Source: CBCXVS01 sp965178525 (GTDB lineage Bacteria; Tectomicrobia; Entotheonellia; Entotheonellales; Entotheonellaceae). From it: a DNA stretch of 22,672 nt. Within the stretch, counting starts at the first letter, position 1. Every line of letters starts with the position of its first letter. This document shows, one piece after another, positions 16,062 to 22,672 of the stretch. Made by a program: the position numbers and the translations under genes. The notes under the pieces were generated by a model. The model had not been told where the DNA came from and ran no database searches. It saw nothing but the letters and a program-made list of their open reading frames with translations. The stretch covers positions 1 through 22,672 of the forward strand of contig CBCXVS010000101.1 in the NCBI GenBank assembly GCA_965178525.1, given 5' to 3'.

Positions 16062-16859
16062 ATGAGGACAAGCATGGATTATCGGCGGATTGCGGTGTTT
16101 GGCGGCGTGTATAATAACCACTTGGCACTGGCCGCGGCCATTGCGGATGCCAAGCGGCGAGGGGCGGAAGCATTGTTCTGTCTCGGGGATCTCGGCGGTT
16201 TCGGTCCGAACCCGGACTGCGTCTATCCCCTGTTGCAGGAGCATGGCGTCCATGTCATGCGGGGGAATTATGACATCTCACTGGCAGACGGGCTAGAGGA
16301 TTGCGGCTGCGGCTATACCGATCCGCGGGATAATTATTTCGCGGAGATCAGCTATGCGTACACCTTTCGCCAGACCTCAGAGGTCTACAAGCGCTGGCTG
16401 GCGACGCTGCCGGATACGTTCCGGGTACAATTGGGCCGCTACCGCCTGTATATGTGCCACGGCTCCCCGCGGCAGGTGAATGAGTTTCTGTGGGAGAGCA
16501 CCACCCCGGACTGCCTGCTGGAGACGTTCTGCCAGGACTATGACGCAGACGTCATCCTCTGCACGCATACCGGCATTAAATGGCGCCGGCAGCTTCCGCA
16601 TGATCGGCATGGCATCAACGTGGGTGTGCTTGGCCGGCCGGAAAACGACGGCGAAACGCACGTCTGGTATACGCTGCTCAGCGCCGACCCGGCATTGCAG
16701 GTGGCGTTTATCCCGGTGCACTACGACTATCACGCCCTGGCGCAAGAAATGCGCCATGAAGATCTGCCTGAGGAATTTGTCGAAACGATTCTCTCCGGCT
16801 GGTGGACGACCTGTCTGGAGGTGTTGCCAGGCAAAGAGCGGGCGCGTGGGCGTTGGTGA
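16062..16859 (+). CDS. Metallophosphoesterase-fold protein with altered first metal motif
   Basis: Calcineurin-like phosphoesterase fold. Recognisable motifs are LGDLGGFGP (residues 41-49), RGNYD (67-71, where GNHD/E is usual), YMCHGSP (His133) and LCTHTGIKW (THT, His169). The first motif, normally D-x-H in a SDIHGN-type strand, reads FGGVYNNH (13-20), so both the Asp and the His appear replaced by Gly and Tyr. The region DCGCGYTDPRDNYFA is distinctive. It may bind one metal, use another ligand set, or be non-catalytic. Start 16062 gives 265 residues; ATG 16074, with AGGA 5 nt upstream, is an equally good choice. It probably works with the upstream radical SAM protein. Confidence 0.82.
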   Translation: MRTSMDYRRIAVFGGVYNNHLALAAAIADAKRRGAEALFCLGDLGGFGPNPDCVYPLLQEHGVHVMRGNYDISLADGLEDCGCGYTDPRDNYFAEISYAYTFRQTSEVYKRWLATLPDTFRVQLGRYRLYMCHGSPRQVNEFLWESTTPDCLLETFCQDYDADVILCTHTGIKWRRQLPHDRHGINVGVLGRPENDGETHVWYTLLSADPALQVAFIPVHYDYHALAQEMRHEDLPEEFVETILSGWWTTCLEVLPGKERARGRW

Positions 16860-16990
16860 AAGGTTGCTCTCTCAAAGCGAATCCCTCCAAAAAACGCCAT
16901 CTTCTTCCGTCAAGAAAAACAACGTGTTATGATGCGAAAAATGTTGCGGAGGCCGTGAGAATTTTTCATTGCCATGGTGTGAGGGAATAT

Positions 16991-17527
16991 ATGGTCATGG
17001 AGACGTCACGATTGCACGATGACGCCTATCGGCGCGACGTCATCGAGGGCCTGTGGCGGGAGCATCACATGGGGATCCGGCAATACTGTCTCACATGGCT
17101 TGGGAGTGGCCTGGCGGAGGAAATGACCCAGGAGGTGTTTTTCGCGGCCTGGCAGGGACTTCCCAGATACCGGCAAAGCAGCCCCATACGCACGTGGTTG
17201 TACGGGATTGCCCACAACAAGTGCCGGCAGGCTTACCGCAATCGCACTCGGCGATCCACCATTGCGCAAACGTTTTTAGAAGAAATTCGGGAACGGGCCC
17301 ACGCGGAGGATATAGCGTCGCCGGAACAGCATGCGGCAGAAGTGGGCCAGCTCAAGCAACTGTATGAGAGCCTGGCGAAGCTGTCCAATGAGGACCGCAT
17401 CCTTTTGAACTTGCGATATTGGCGAGACCTCCCTATGAAGGATATCGCAAACATCGTGGGCAAATCGGTTCCGACGCTTCGCAAACGGCTCGCCCGCGCC
17501 GAACAGCGTCTCAGGGAGTTGATGTAA
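16991..17527 (+). CDS. ECF-type RNA polymerase sigma factor
   Basis: Sigma-70 family, extracytoplasmic-function size (178 residues). Region 2 spans about residues 20-85 with EEMTQEVFFAAW and the -10-recognition helix IRTWLYGIAHNKCRQ. Region 4 spans about 118-176 with a helix-turn-helix, MKDIANIVGKSVPTLRKRLARAEQRL. The frame is open to 16802, but homology starts here; ATG 16991 and ATG 16997 share the GAGGGA ribosome site. The next gene, a probable anti-sigma partner, starts 1 nt after the stop, the usual arrangement for ECF regulators. Its target promoters are unknown, and autoregulation is likely but not shown. Confidence 0.93.
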   Translation: MVMETSRLHDDAYRRDVIEGLWREHHMGIRQYCLTWLGSGLAEEMTQEVFFAAWQGLPRYRQSSPIRTWLYGIAHNKCRQAYRNRTRRSTIAQTFLEEIRERAHAEDIASPEQHAAEVGQLKQLYESLAKLSNEDRILLNLRYWRDLPMKDIANIVGKSVPTLRKRLARAEQRLRELM

Positions 17528-17528
17528 G

Positions 17529-18509
17529 ATGCTGAGGAAACCTCAAATCGACGCGGATGACCCACCCAAAGATCCCACCATTCAGCGCTGGTTCCACGCC
17601 TTAGGCGAACCGCCTGTGGCGCATGATCTGCCTGGCGCTCGCGTCAGACTGCTCGCCCGCATCGAGCAGCAACAACGGCGCATGAGTTTTGCTTGGCTGT
17701 CATCACTGGCTACGCCAGCCGTCGCCACAGGGCTGGCAGCATGCTTGTTGCTCTCGCTCGCCCTGAATGTCTGGTGGGGCAACCGCATCCTGAGATCACC
17801 CGCACAAGGGGCCTCGCAGGTTGCGACGACACGCGCAGAGACAGTTGACACGACAAGTCCGCTGTCGATCTATCGCTTTCAAGCACGGATGCAAAACGCC
17901 ACCGCACTCGGACCCCTCGTAGCGGCCCGTACGCCCCATGCCGCACCGACGCCTGTGGTGGGTTTTACCCCCCACGCGGTACCGGCCACGGCGTTTGTGC
18001 GCCTTGGCATCTTGTATGCAGACGTCTTAGCGGCCCTCCACAGTGGCACGGTGCAGGCCGCGACTCCGCATCTGGCAGGCTTGGCTCAGACGCTGACCAC
18101 CGTGCAAGCGCCTCGTGCACTGTCGCAATACATCCACGGCATGCAGGACTTGCTGACACAACCAACCTACGATAGCAAAACGTTGACGCAGTTCGCCGCC
18201 CTCTTCGGACCGTTGTACGAGGACGCATACGCTAGGCAGACCGTCGCGTCGGAGGTCATTCTATTTCGGGTCGGGGCGTGGTTAGAGAACCTCTCGTTGG
18301 CGGCTGCCGCAGGCGACAAGGCGGCATTGCAGCAAGAGCCGATGATTCGGTCCTTACACCGGGCATTACGCCAGCTCAACGTATCGCCCAACACGCTCGA
18401 CGCGCTGGAGCAATTGGGTGCCCTCGTCGCCCATCAGGCGCTGACGGAGCAGGATGTCAGCACCATCGGCGCCCTGGTGCAGAAGATACAACAGAGGTTG
18501 AGCGAGTGA
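17529..18509 (+). CDS. Single-pass membrane protein, probable anti-sigma factor
   Basis: Not recognised by family. The 326 residues consist of a cytoplasmic N-terminal part (about 1-52), one strong hydrophobic segment (about 54-84, WLSSLATPAVATGLAACLLLSLALNVWW) and a large, alanine-rich, helical extracytoplasmic part. Position decides the call: the start is 1 nt after the ECF sigma stop and the next gene is 21 nt downstream. No zinc-binding anti-sigma motif (HxxxCxxC) is visible, so it would be a non-ZAS type, or a membrane sensor rather than a true anti-sigma factor. Confidence 0.6.
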   Translation: MLRKPQIDADDPPKDPTIQRWFHALGEPPVAHDLPGARVRLLARIEQQQRRMSFAWLSSLATPAVATGLAACLLLSLALNVWWGNRILRSPAQGASQVATTRAETVDTTSPLSIYRFQARMQNATALGPLVAARTPHAAPTPVVGFTPHAVPATAFVRLGILYADVLAALHSGTVQAATPHLAGLAQTLTTVQAPRALSQYIHGMQDLLTQPTYDSKTLTQFAALFGPLYEDAYARQTVASEVILFRVGAWLENLSLAAAAGDKAALQQEPMIRSLHRALRQLNVSPNTLDALEQLGALVAHQALTEQDVSTIGALVQKIQQRLSE

Positions 18510-18530
18510 GCGGAGAGAAGGAAAAGGACG

Positions 18531-20327
18531 ATGCAGAGCAGACGGTTAGTCAGACTGCGCGGGCTTGTTCTGGCGCTGATCTTTCTAGCGGGTGGCGTCA
18601 CGAGTGCGGTGACGCAGTCTCTAAATCGGATCGCGTACTGGCGCACGACCTATCAAGAACTCAAGCCCAAGGATGATCCACGCGCTGCCAAGGCACACGC
18701 GATCTTCGAGCGTCTCGTGCAAGTGGCCGGAAAACGGCCCTGGACCGTTCCACGACTCTACATTATTGCCGACGAGCCGTGGGATATGAGCTTACCCATT
18801 GCCATCCAAGATGGCTGGATTATCTTGTCCAAGGGCGTGCTGGAGCGCTGTTACCGACACCCCAAATGGGGGGATGACCGGCTCGCCTTTATCTTGGCGC
18901 ACGAACTCGCCCATCAGCTTCAAGACGATCTGTGGCACATCCGCTTCTTTGAGGCCCTCAAAGGCGCCGTTTCGCCTGAGTTTCTTTCGGAGATTCAACG
19001 AGGTACGAACGAAACCAGTCATGTGCTTGCTAGAGAATTGCAGGCGGATGAGCATGGCATCATCTACGCGGCGATGGCCGGGTTCAATACCCAGGCCATT
19101 GTCTCGGGGAACCACGACGTGAATTTTTTCACGGATTGGGTTCAGGCCCTCGATCCGCGGCGTATCATCGGTGTCCCGGTAGACCGCAGAGACTCGACAG
19201 CCCAGCGGCGGGCTGAGGCCCTCCGAGCCGCTCTGCGTCGCGTGGGCGATGAAACCGTGGCGTTTCAGGCGGGACTCTGGTTCTATTATGCTGGCAATTA
19301 CCCACAGGCCATCCGCGCCTTTGACCACTTTCGGACCGTTTTTCCCAGCCGTGAGGTGCACCACAATCTGGCGGTGAGTCACCATCAACTCGCCCTCCAA
19401 GCCTATCGCAAGTGGCAACCCAAGGCCCAGACGTTTCCCTTTCACCTCTCACTCGCCATCGAGCCGCTGACCCTGGCCAGCCAGATCTATCTCGGCCGGA
19501 CACGTGGACTGGGGAACGAACTCACGCGGCAGTTTCATCAGCATCTGAAGGAGGCGATTCGGTGGTATCGTGAAGCCTTGTCTCAAGATGCGACGTATAC
19601 CCCGGCAGCTCTCAACCTCGGCGCGGCCTTCGTTCTTCGCGGTGTGCATGCCCCAAAACCGGGGCTACACCCCGATTTTGCTGAGGCTATCTCGATCCTC
19701 TCACGTGCCCTGGAGCACGCGCCTCAGTCTGCAGAACTGCTCAATAACCTGGGGGTCGCGTTGTTTTATGACGAGCGGGCGAAGCGGGCCCAGACCACAC
19801 TCACGCAAGCGCGTACTCTGGCCCCAGCCTATGCGGCACCCGTGTTCAACTTAGCCATGATGGCACGTGCTGAACAGCGCGACGCCGAGGCGCGGCGCTA
19901 TCAGCGGCTCTACCAGACGTTAGCCCCACCGGCGACACGACCCTCGTCGAAAACAAATCCGCGTGAGGAAACCGTCGCTGGGGTGATTCCGGGCGCCGTG
20001 CAGAAGGAACTCCCGGCACGCTGGGGCAAGCCGGCGCGAGGCATCGTCCAGTTGGACGGGACACACTACACCTTGGCGACGTATCCCGTTGGCATCATGA
20101 CGCTGGCACAGGATGGTGAGATTCTCATGATCCGGGTGCAAGCGGGTTTTCGGGAAACGAGCGCACGGGGTATTCAGTTGGGGAACCGGGCCGACTACGT
20201 CCTGGCTCGTTATGGTCCGCCGTCGCGGCGTCACAGCCTGCCGCATGGGGGCAATTGGGCCTATGATGCTCAGCGCATTGCATTTCAACTGCGGGCGGGG
20301 CAAGTGGTCTCCTGGCTGCGGTACTGA
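18531..20327 (+). CDS. Secreted M48-family zinc metalloprotease with TPR repeats
   Basis: The N-terminus (RRLVRLRGLVLALIFLAGGVTSAVTQS) is a signal peptide or membrane anchor, placing the enzyme in the periplasm. The zinc site is HELAH (residues 124-128), with the third ligand and Asp in ARELQADEHG (Glu169, Asp173), the M48 pattern. Residues about 260-480 form TPR-like helical repeats (for example AGLWFYYAGNYPQAIRAF and LLNNLGVALFYDERAKRAQTTL). A C-terminal domain of about 100 residues has two similar halves around RWGKPARG and RYGPPSRR. ATG 18531 follows AAGGAAAAGGA; length is 598. Linked to an ECF sigma and a membrane protein, it could be the regulated protease or the releasing protease of that circuit. 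BepA-like outer-membrane quality control is a possible parallel. Confidence 0.88.
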   Translation: MQSRRLVRLRGLVLALIFLAGGVTSAVTQSLNRIAYWRTTYQELKPKDDPRAAKAHAIFERLVQVAGKRPWTVPRLYIIADEPWDMSLPIAIQDGWIILSKGVLERCYRHPKWGDDRLAFILAHELAHQLQDDLWHIRFFEALKGAVSPEFLSEIQRGTNETSHVLARELQADEHGIIYAAMAGFNTQAIVSGNHDVNFFTDWVQALDPRRIIGVPVDRRDSTAQRRAEALRAALRRVGDETVAFQAGLWFYYAGNYPQAIRAFDHFRTVFPSREVHHNLAVSHHQLALQAYRKWQPKAQTFPFHLSLAIEPLTLASQIYLGRTRGLGNELTRQFHQHLKEAIRWYREALSQDATYTPAALNLGAAFVLRGVHAPKPGLHPDFAEAISILSRALEHAPQSAELLNNLGVALFYDERAKRAQTTLTQARTLAPAYAAPVFNLAMMARAEQRDAEARRYQRLYQTLAPPATRPSSKTNPREETVAGVIPGAVQKELPARWGKPARGIVQLDGTHYTLATYPVGIMTLAQDGEILMIRVQAGFRETSARGIQLGNRADYVLARYGPPSRRHSLPHGGNWAYDAQRIAFQLRAGQVVSWLRY

Positions 20328-20400
20328 AAGTCACGTAGGATAGGGTTGCACTTCCATGGGAAATCGTATACTGATACGAGGCCATGGGGCATCATGACGA

Positions 20401-20829
20401 ATGTGCAGTGGCGGCAAAGCGAGGATTGAAGTGGTGGCGAGCAGGGAAGCGCGGCTTGAGCTGCTCCGGTGCGTTCGGGTGGCCACGCAATCTGACGATC
20501 CTACCCTACGACTTGAGGGCCGGATAGCCAGAAGGTTGCGACATCTCCTGCGTGCGTTCCAGCATGAGATACGAGTCCAGGGACGTCGCGTGGGAGAGAT
20601 TGATGTGGAACTTGAGCATGTCATTGTCGAGGTCGCAAGTGGCAGGGGGAGGAAGAAATTTCAACAGATTCAAAGGCGGATTCACAACCGTGATCTGAAT
20701 CCTAGAGGTAAGCCCATTGTGGTATTCGGCCCGCATTTGCGGATTGGTCTGGTACGCCAGCTTGAGCAATGTGGCGCCATCGTGATCTACACCCTTGAGG
20801 AATTGGAAATGCTTGTAGGTGAGCCATGA
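20401..20829 (+). CDS. Orphan nuclease-toxin-like domain (restriction-endonuclease fold, polymorphic toxin type)
   Basis: 142 residues. The second half, GEIDVELEHVIVEVASGRGRK...QIQRR, then NPRGKPIVVFGP, QLEQCGAIVIYTLEEL, has the layout of PD-(D/E)xK-type toxin domains at the C-termini of Rhs/CdiA-like proteins: an acidic pair (GEID and EVASG), a Gln-rich helix, and a strand followed by EL at the end. No secretion or repeat scaffold is attached; an in-frame stop (20395-20397) lies just before the start, so this is a free-standing or cut-off toxin tip. The stop overlaps the next start as ATGA, a coupling typical of toxin-immunity pairs. A weak promoter (TTGCAC 20346, TATACT 20367, spacing 15) lies upstream. 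The ATG at 20401 is not strongly supported by a ribosome site. Confidence 0.6.
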   Translation: MCSGGKARIEVVASREARLELLRCVRVATQSDDPTLRLEGRIARRLRHLLRAFQHEIRVQGRRVGEIDVELEHVIVEVASGRGRKKFQQIQRRIHNRDLNPRGKPIVVFGPHLRIGLVRQLEQCGAIVIYTLEELEMLVGEP

Positions 20830-21209
20830 AGAATATCCTGGTGGTAACACCGACGCATGTCACGAGGACCATGGTCAAGGACCTCGTAGAGACGTTCGGG
20901 GGATATTGGAACGAGGAGCCAACTCTTGAGCAAGGTGTGGTTGAGCGTGAGGGCGCAGCTGTATATATCGCAAGCAGTCAGGACCTCTATCCCGACTATG
21001 AACCGCACGAAGTGGCGATCCTAACCAAGCTCCTTGGAAAGGAGCCACGGGCCGTTGTCGATATCCACATCGGGCATGCCGTCGGCTCGGATAAACTGGC
21101 CAAGGACGTGGCTTGCTCTGTGATCGAGCGGTGGGGCGGCTTCCTCGACGACAACACGCAAGAGCCGAGAGAGGCGTTGCCCCAGGGTGCATGCAGAAAT
21201 TTACTCTGA
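20826..21209 (+). CDS. Probable immunity protein, likely frameshifted at its 3' end
   Basis: 127 residues as read. The start overlaps the toxin-like stop (ATGA). A GGYWNEEP motif near residue 25, VAILTKLLGKEPRAVVDIHIG and a terminal WGGFLDDN fit small immunity proteins that pair with toxin domains; the exact family was not identified. After WGGFLDDN the frame gives an odd tail and stops at 21207. The +1 frame from about 21196 reads IYSDPDFLRTRKRQLDRLDW, which looks like a natural continuation, and ends at 21286-21288, 7 nt before the next gene. One extra A in the AAA run at 21197-21199 would explain this and give a protein of about 153 residues. Confidence 0.6.
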   Translation: MKNILVVTPTHVTRTMVKDLVETFGGYWNEEPTLEQGVVEREGAAVYIASSQDLYPDYEPHEVAILTKLLGKEPRAVVDIHIGHAVGSDKLAKDVACSVIERWGGFLDDNTQEPREALPQGACRNLL

Positions 21210-21288
21210 CCCCGATTTTCTCCGCACGAGGAAGCGGCAGCTCGACCGCCTGGATTGGAGGTTTATGACCTACACCTCGACTTGGTGA
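21199..21288 (+). pseudogene. Displaced 3' end of the immunity gene (frameshift remnant)
   Basis: Reading from 21199 gives about 29 residues rich in Arg, Asp and aromatic residues, ending in TGA at 21286-21288. It has no start of its own and adjoins the early stop of the preceding gene in another frame. Joined to it by removing one A, it completes a longer protein. The alternative is that this is unrelated intergenic sequence. Confidence 0.4.
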
Positions 21289-21295
21289 GAGAGCC

Positions 21296-21802
21296 ATGAC
21301 CCGTGAGGAGTGGAGCGTCCGGAACCGGAGGCGGCGAGCGGAGGAAAGTGTCCAGAAACTCCCAGGGCATGGACATGCCAGACATGGAAGTCACACCACC
21401 ATAGCAGATCAGACAGAACGTGTCCGAACTGGCCAGTCTCCGGATGGCGCCATCGGAAAAAAGGTAAGCAGAGTCACAACGTTCAATAGCCCGGAAGCCG
21501 AACTCGAAGCGGTGGGTAAAGCAAAGCAAAAAGCGGGGCGACCGCCTAATGATAATGACGAGATCACCCATTCCGGACAAGTACAACGGTCACGGAAAAC
21601 CGTTGTTGTCAATGGTCGTCCTGATGGCTATGGCGCGGGAGTTGAAGTGATGAGAGATAGCCAAGGAAAGCCTCTGCCTGGCCGTCCTGTACAACTAACT
21701 GGCGAGGAGCCGAATGCCTTGGTGGTGCTAGAGTGGAATCCGGAAACTAGGACATGGGAGCCCGTGACGCAACATCCAACAAACAAGCCGATGACGTCAT
21801 GA
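21296..21802 (+). CDS. Second toxin-like domain, polymorphic-toxin C-terminal type
   Basis: 168 residues, free-standing. The core reads GHGHARHGSHTT (residues 24-35), then QSPDGAIGKK, VTTFNSPEAELEAVGKA, GYGAGVEVMRDSQGKPLPGRPVQ and VVLEWNPETRTWEPVTQ. This layout of a His-rich motif, an F-N-S-x-E element and a closing beta hairpin is the kind seen at the C-termini of Rhs/hemagglutinin-type toxins, probably an RNase of the BECR class. That assignment is from memory of the pattern, not a search. No signal peptide and no delivery domain. The ribosome site is poor (GGTGAGAGAG directly upstream). The next gene starts 13 nt after the stop and is the likely immunity partner. Confidence 0.6.
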   Translation: MTREEWSVRNRRRRAEESVQKLPGHGHARHGSHTTIADQTERVRTGQSPDGAIGKKVSRVTTFNSPEAELEAVGKAKQKAGRPPNDNDEITHSGQVQRSRKTVVVNGRPDGYGAGVEVMRDSQGKPLPGRPVQLTGEEPNALVVLEWNPETRTWEPVTQHPTNKPMTS

Positions 21803-21815
21803 AGCAGGTGGCAGT

Positions 21816-22145
21816 ATGGATATCGATCCGGTGTTTTTCGAGGAATTTACCGCATGGTTTCATGCGGATCTCATAGACGCAGATGATCAGGAGAAGCTCC
21901 GGGAGGCAGCGCATTTTTGTGCTTCTGCTCTGAGTCAGCGAGCTAATCCGGACGACTTGATCAATTACTTGTCCGGATTTCTCAAAGCATGGCATCAGGA
22001 CATGATCATGCGTTGCATTGAGGCGACTGATGTGGATTGGTTAGCCGATGAAGAGGAAGAAGGCTTGTTAAAATACATTGTCACCGAAATCACCGACGGA
22101 TTGAAGTACTACAGTCAGAACCGCTCTGCATTCAAGAGAGCGTAA
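21816..22145 (+). CDS. Probable immunity protein of the second toxin-like domain
   Basis: 109 residues, acidic (many Asp/Glu, with DEEEEG near residue 77) and predicted helical, with no membrane segment. The family was not recognised. The call rests on size, acidity and position 13 nt after a toxin-like gene. AGGTGG lies just upstream of ATG 21816. Base composition looks lower in GC than the hopanoid region, consistent with acquired DNA; this was judged by eye. Confidence 0.5.
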   Translation: MDIDPVFFEEFTAWFHADLIDADDQEKLREAAHFCASALSQRANPDDLINYLSGFLKAWHQDMIMRCIEATDVDWLADEEEEGLLKYIVTEITDGLKYYSQNRSAFKRA

Positions 22146-22179
22146 CCTGCAAAATTCCGGACTTGGGATCGTGAGCCGA

Positions 22180-22425
22180 TCAACGCCCGAGTACTTCGCC
22201 AGAGACCCCATACGATCCGTATTTGCTCACAGCCTCATCCCAGATGTCATCCACGAAACCGTTGTTGAGAAGGGGGCGGGCGCGGCTGGACAATTTGCCC
22301 TGAATCGCCGTCTGAACACTCTTCCCTGCCCGGTAGAACCGCTTTTCCCAGGTAGCTCGTTTCTTGGCTTGACCTTCATCAAAACAGCCGAGAGAAGCAA
22401 GTCGAACTGATGCTTCCCTCCGCAT
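22180..22425 (-). CDS. Small hypothetical protein downstream of the serine protease gene
   Basis: 81 residues with Trp, Tyr and Lys-rich composition (WEKRFYRAGKSVQTAI, NNGFVDDIWDEAVSKYG) that reads more like protein than the overlapping plus-strand frame 22171-22410. It starts 27 nt after the stop of the protease gene on the same strand. No good ribosome site is seen before ATG 22425, though GGAGGG lies just inside the frame. Function unknown. The coding status of the whole 22146-22452 stretch is uncertain. Confidence 0.35.
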   Translation of the reverse strand: MRREASVRLASLGCFDEGQAKKRATWEKRFYRAGKSVQTAIQGKLSSRARPLLNNGFVDDIWDEAVSKYGSYGVSGEVLGR

Positions 22426-22452
22426 AGCCGCACTGAGCCTGAAAGTCGACCG

Positions 22453-22672
22453 TTAGTCAAAGGGCGGCCGCTCTCGCATCCATTCCCTAATTAACCGCTC
22501 TTTATCCCGGACCAAGCGGGTGCCACCGTTGGCTCTGGTTGAGCCGAAGGTGTTGATCGCGACGACGCGTCGCTGTCTCCTGTCACTGTTATAGACCCAG
22601 ACGGGGCCACCGCTATGGCCTGGCCCTGAATCGGCGTCAAAAAGGATCAGATGACGGCTGATACCCACCACA
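22453..22672 (-). CDS. Trypsin-like (V8/glutamyl endopeptidase-like) serine protease, C-terminal part
   Basis: Partial: the frame is open to the window edge. The visible 73 or so residues contain the active-site serine motif DSGPGHSGGPVWV, then VVAINTFGSTRANGGTRLV, the substrate-pocket strand of V8-like S1 proteases. The catalytic His and Asp lie outside the window. GTG 22671 is not a real start. The protein is probably secreted, as is usual for this family, but the signal peptide cannot be seen. Confidence 0.75.
   Translation of the reverse strand, partial: VVGISRHLILFDADSGPGHSGGPVWVYNSDRRQRRVVAINTFGSTRANGGTRLVRDKERLIREWMRERPPFD

Noticed and set aside
18792..19445. Minus-strand 217-residue frame
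   Set aside because: Antisense to the M48 protease gene, including its HELAH region; no domain seen.
20506..20850. Minus-strand 114-residue frame opposite the first toxin-like gene
   Set aside because: The plus-strand frame has the ordered nuclease-like motifs and an ATGA overlap with the next gene; the minus frame has neither.
22171..22410. Plus-strand 79-residue frame near the right end
   Set aside because: No domain, and its composition is less protein-like than the opposing minus-strand frame, which follows the protease gene.

Overview
The window reads as a chromosomal segment from a moderately GC-rich, Gram-negative-type bacterium that makes hopanoids. It has a squalene-hopene cyclase operon, a periplasmic MlaC/HpnM-type protein with a signal peptide, and an ECF sigma / membrane partner / M48 metalloprotease cassette. 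No rRNA or tRNA gene is visible, so taxonomy is inference only. Uma2-type endonuclease-like proteins with a repetitive coiled-coil tail and polymorphic-toxin cassettes are common in large-genome lineages such as Tectomicrobia (Entotheonella-like), cyanobacteria and Chloroflexi. The hopanoid gene set fits a Tectomicrobia-, Methylomirabilota- or proteobacteria-like genome better than a Gram-positive one.

Layout. 1-112: a tandem repeat with a 30-bp unit abuts a class III adenylate/guanylate cyclase (148-1626) that has lost its N-terminal part. 1646-2407 (-): a Uma2-family protein. 2746-5206 (+): mazG and a gamma-glutamyltransferase, 4 nt apart. 5282-5575 (-): an HU-type DNA-binding protein with a good sigma70 promoter.

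5912-14776 is a hopanoid island made of three units. A minus-strand pair is hpnD plus a zinc-dependent alcohol dehydrogenase. A plus-strand set is hpnM and hpnH. A minus-strand operon is shc-hpnG-hpnA plus a CruF/DUF422 carotenoid-biosynthesis-like membrane protein. Together they cover condensation of farnesyl diphosphate (HpnD), cyclisation of squalene (Shc), addition of 5'-deoxyadenosine to the hopane (HpnH), removal of adenine (HpnG), a sugar-epimerase-like side-chain step (HpnA), and possible lipid transport (HpnM). The ADH and the CruF-like protein are candidate extra tailoring enzymes. hpnC and hpnE are not in the window. Divergent from shc, and sharing its promoter region, is a radical SAM gene followed by a metallophosphoesterase whose first metal motif is altered (15059-16859).

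16991-20327 (+) is a tight ECF sigma factor / single-pass membrane protein / secreted M48 metalloprotease-TPR operon, probably an envelope-stress or surface-remodelling module. 20401-22145 (+) looks like accessory DNA: two consecutive small toxin-like C-terminal domains, each followed by a probable immunity gene, with no delivery scaffold. The first immunity gene seems to carry a one-base frameshift. 22180-22672 (-) holds a weak small ORF and the C-terminus of a trypsin-like serine protease that runs off the window.

The most interesting leads are the orphan toxin/immunity array, the radical SAM-metallophosphoesterase pair divergent from shc, and the two non-canonical enzymes embedded in the hopanoid cluster.
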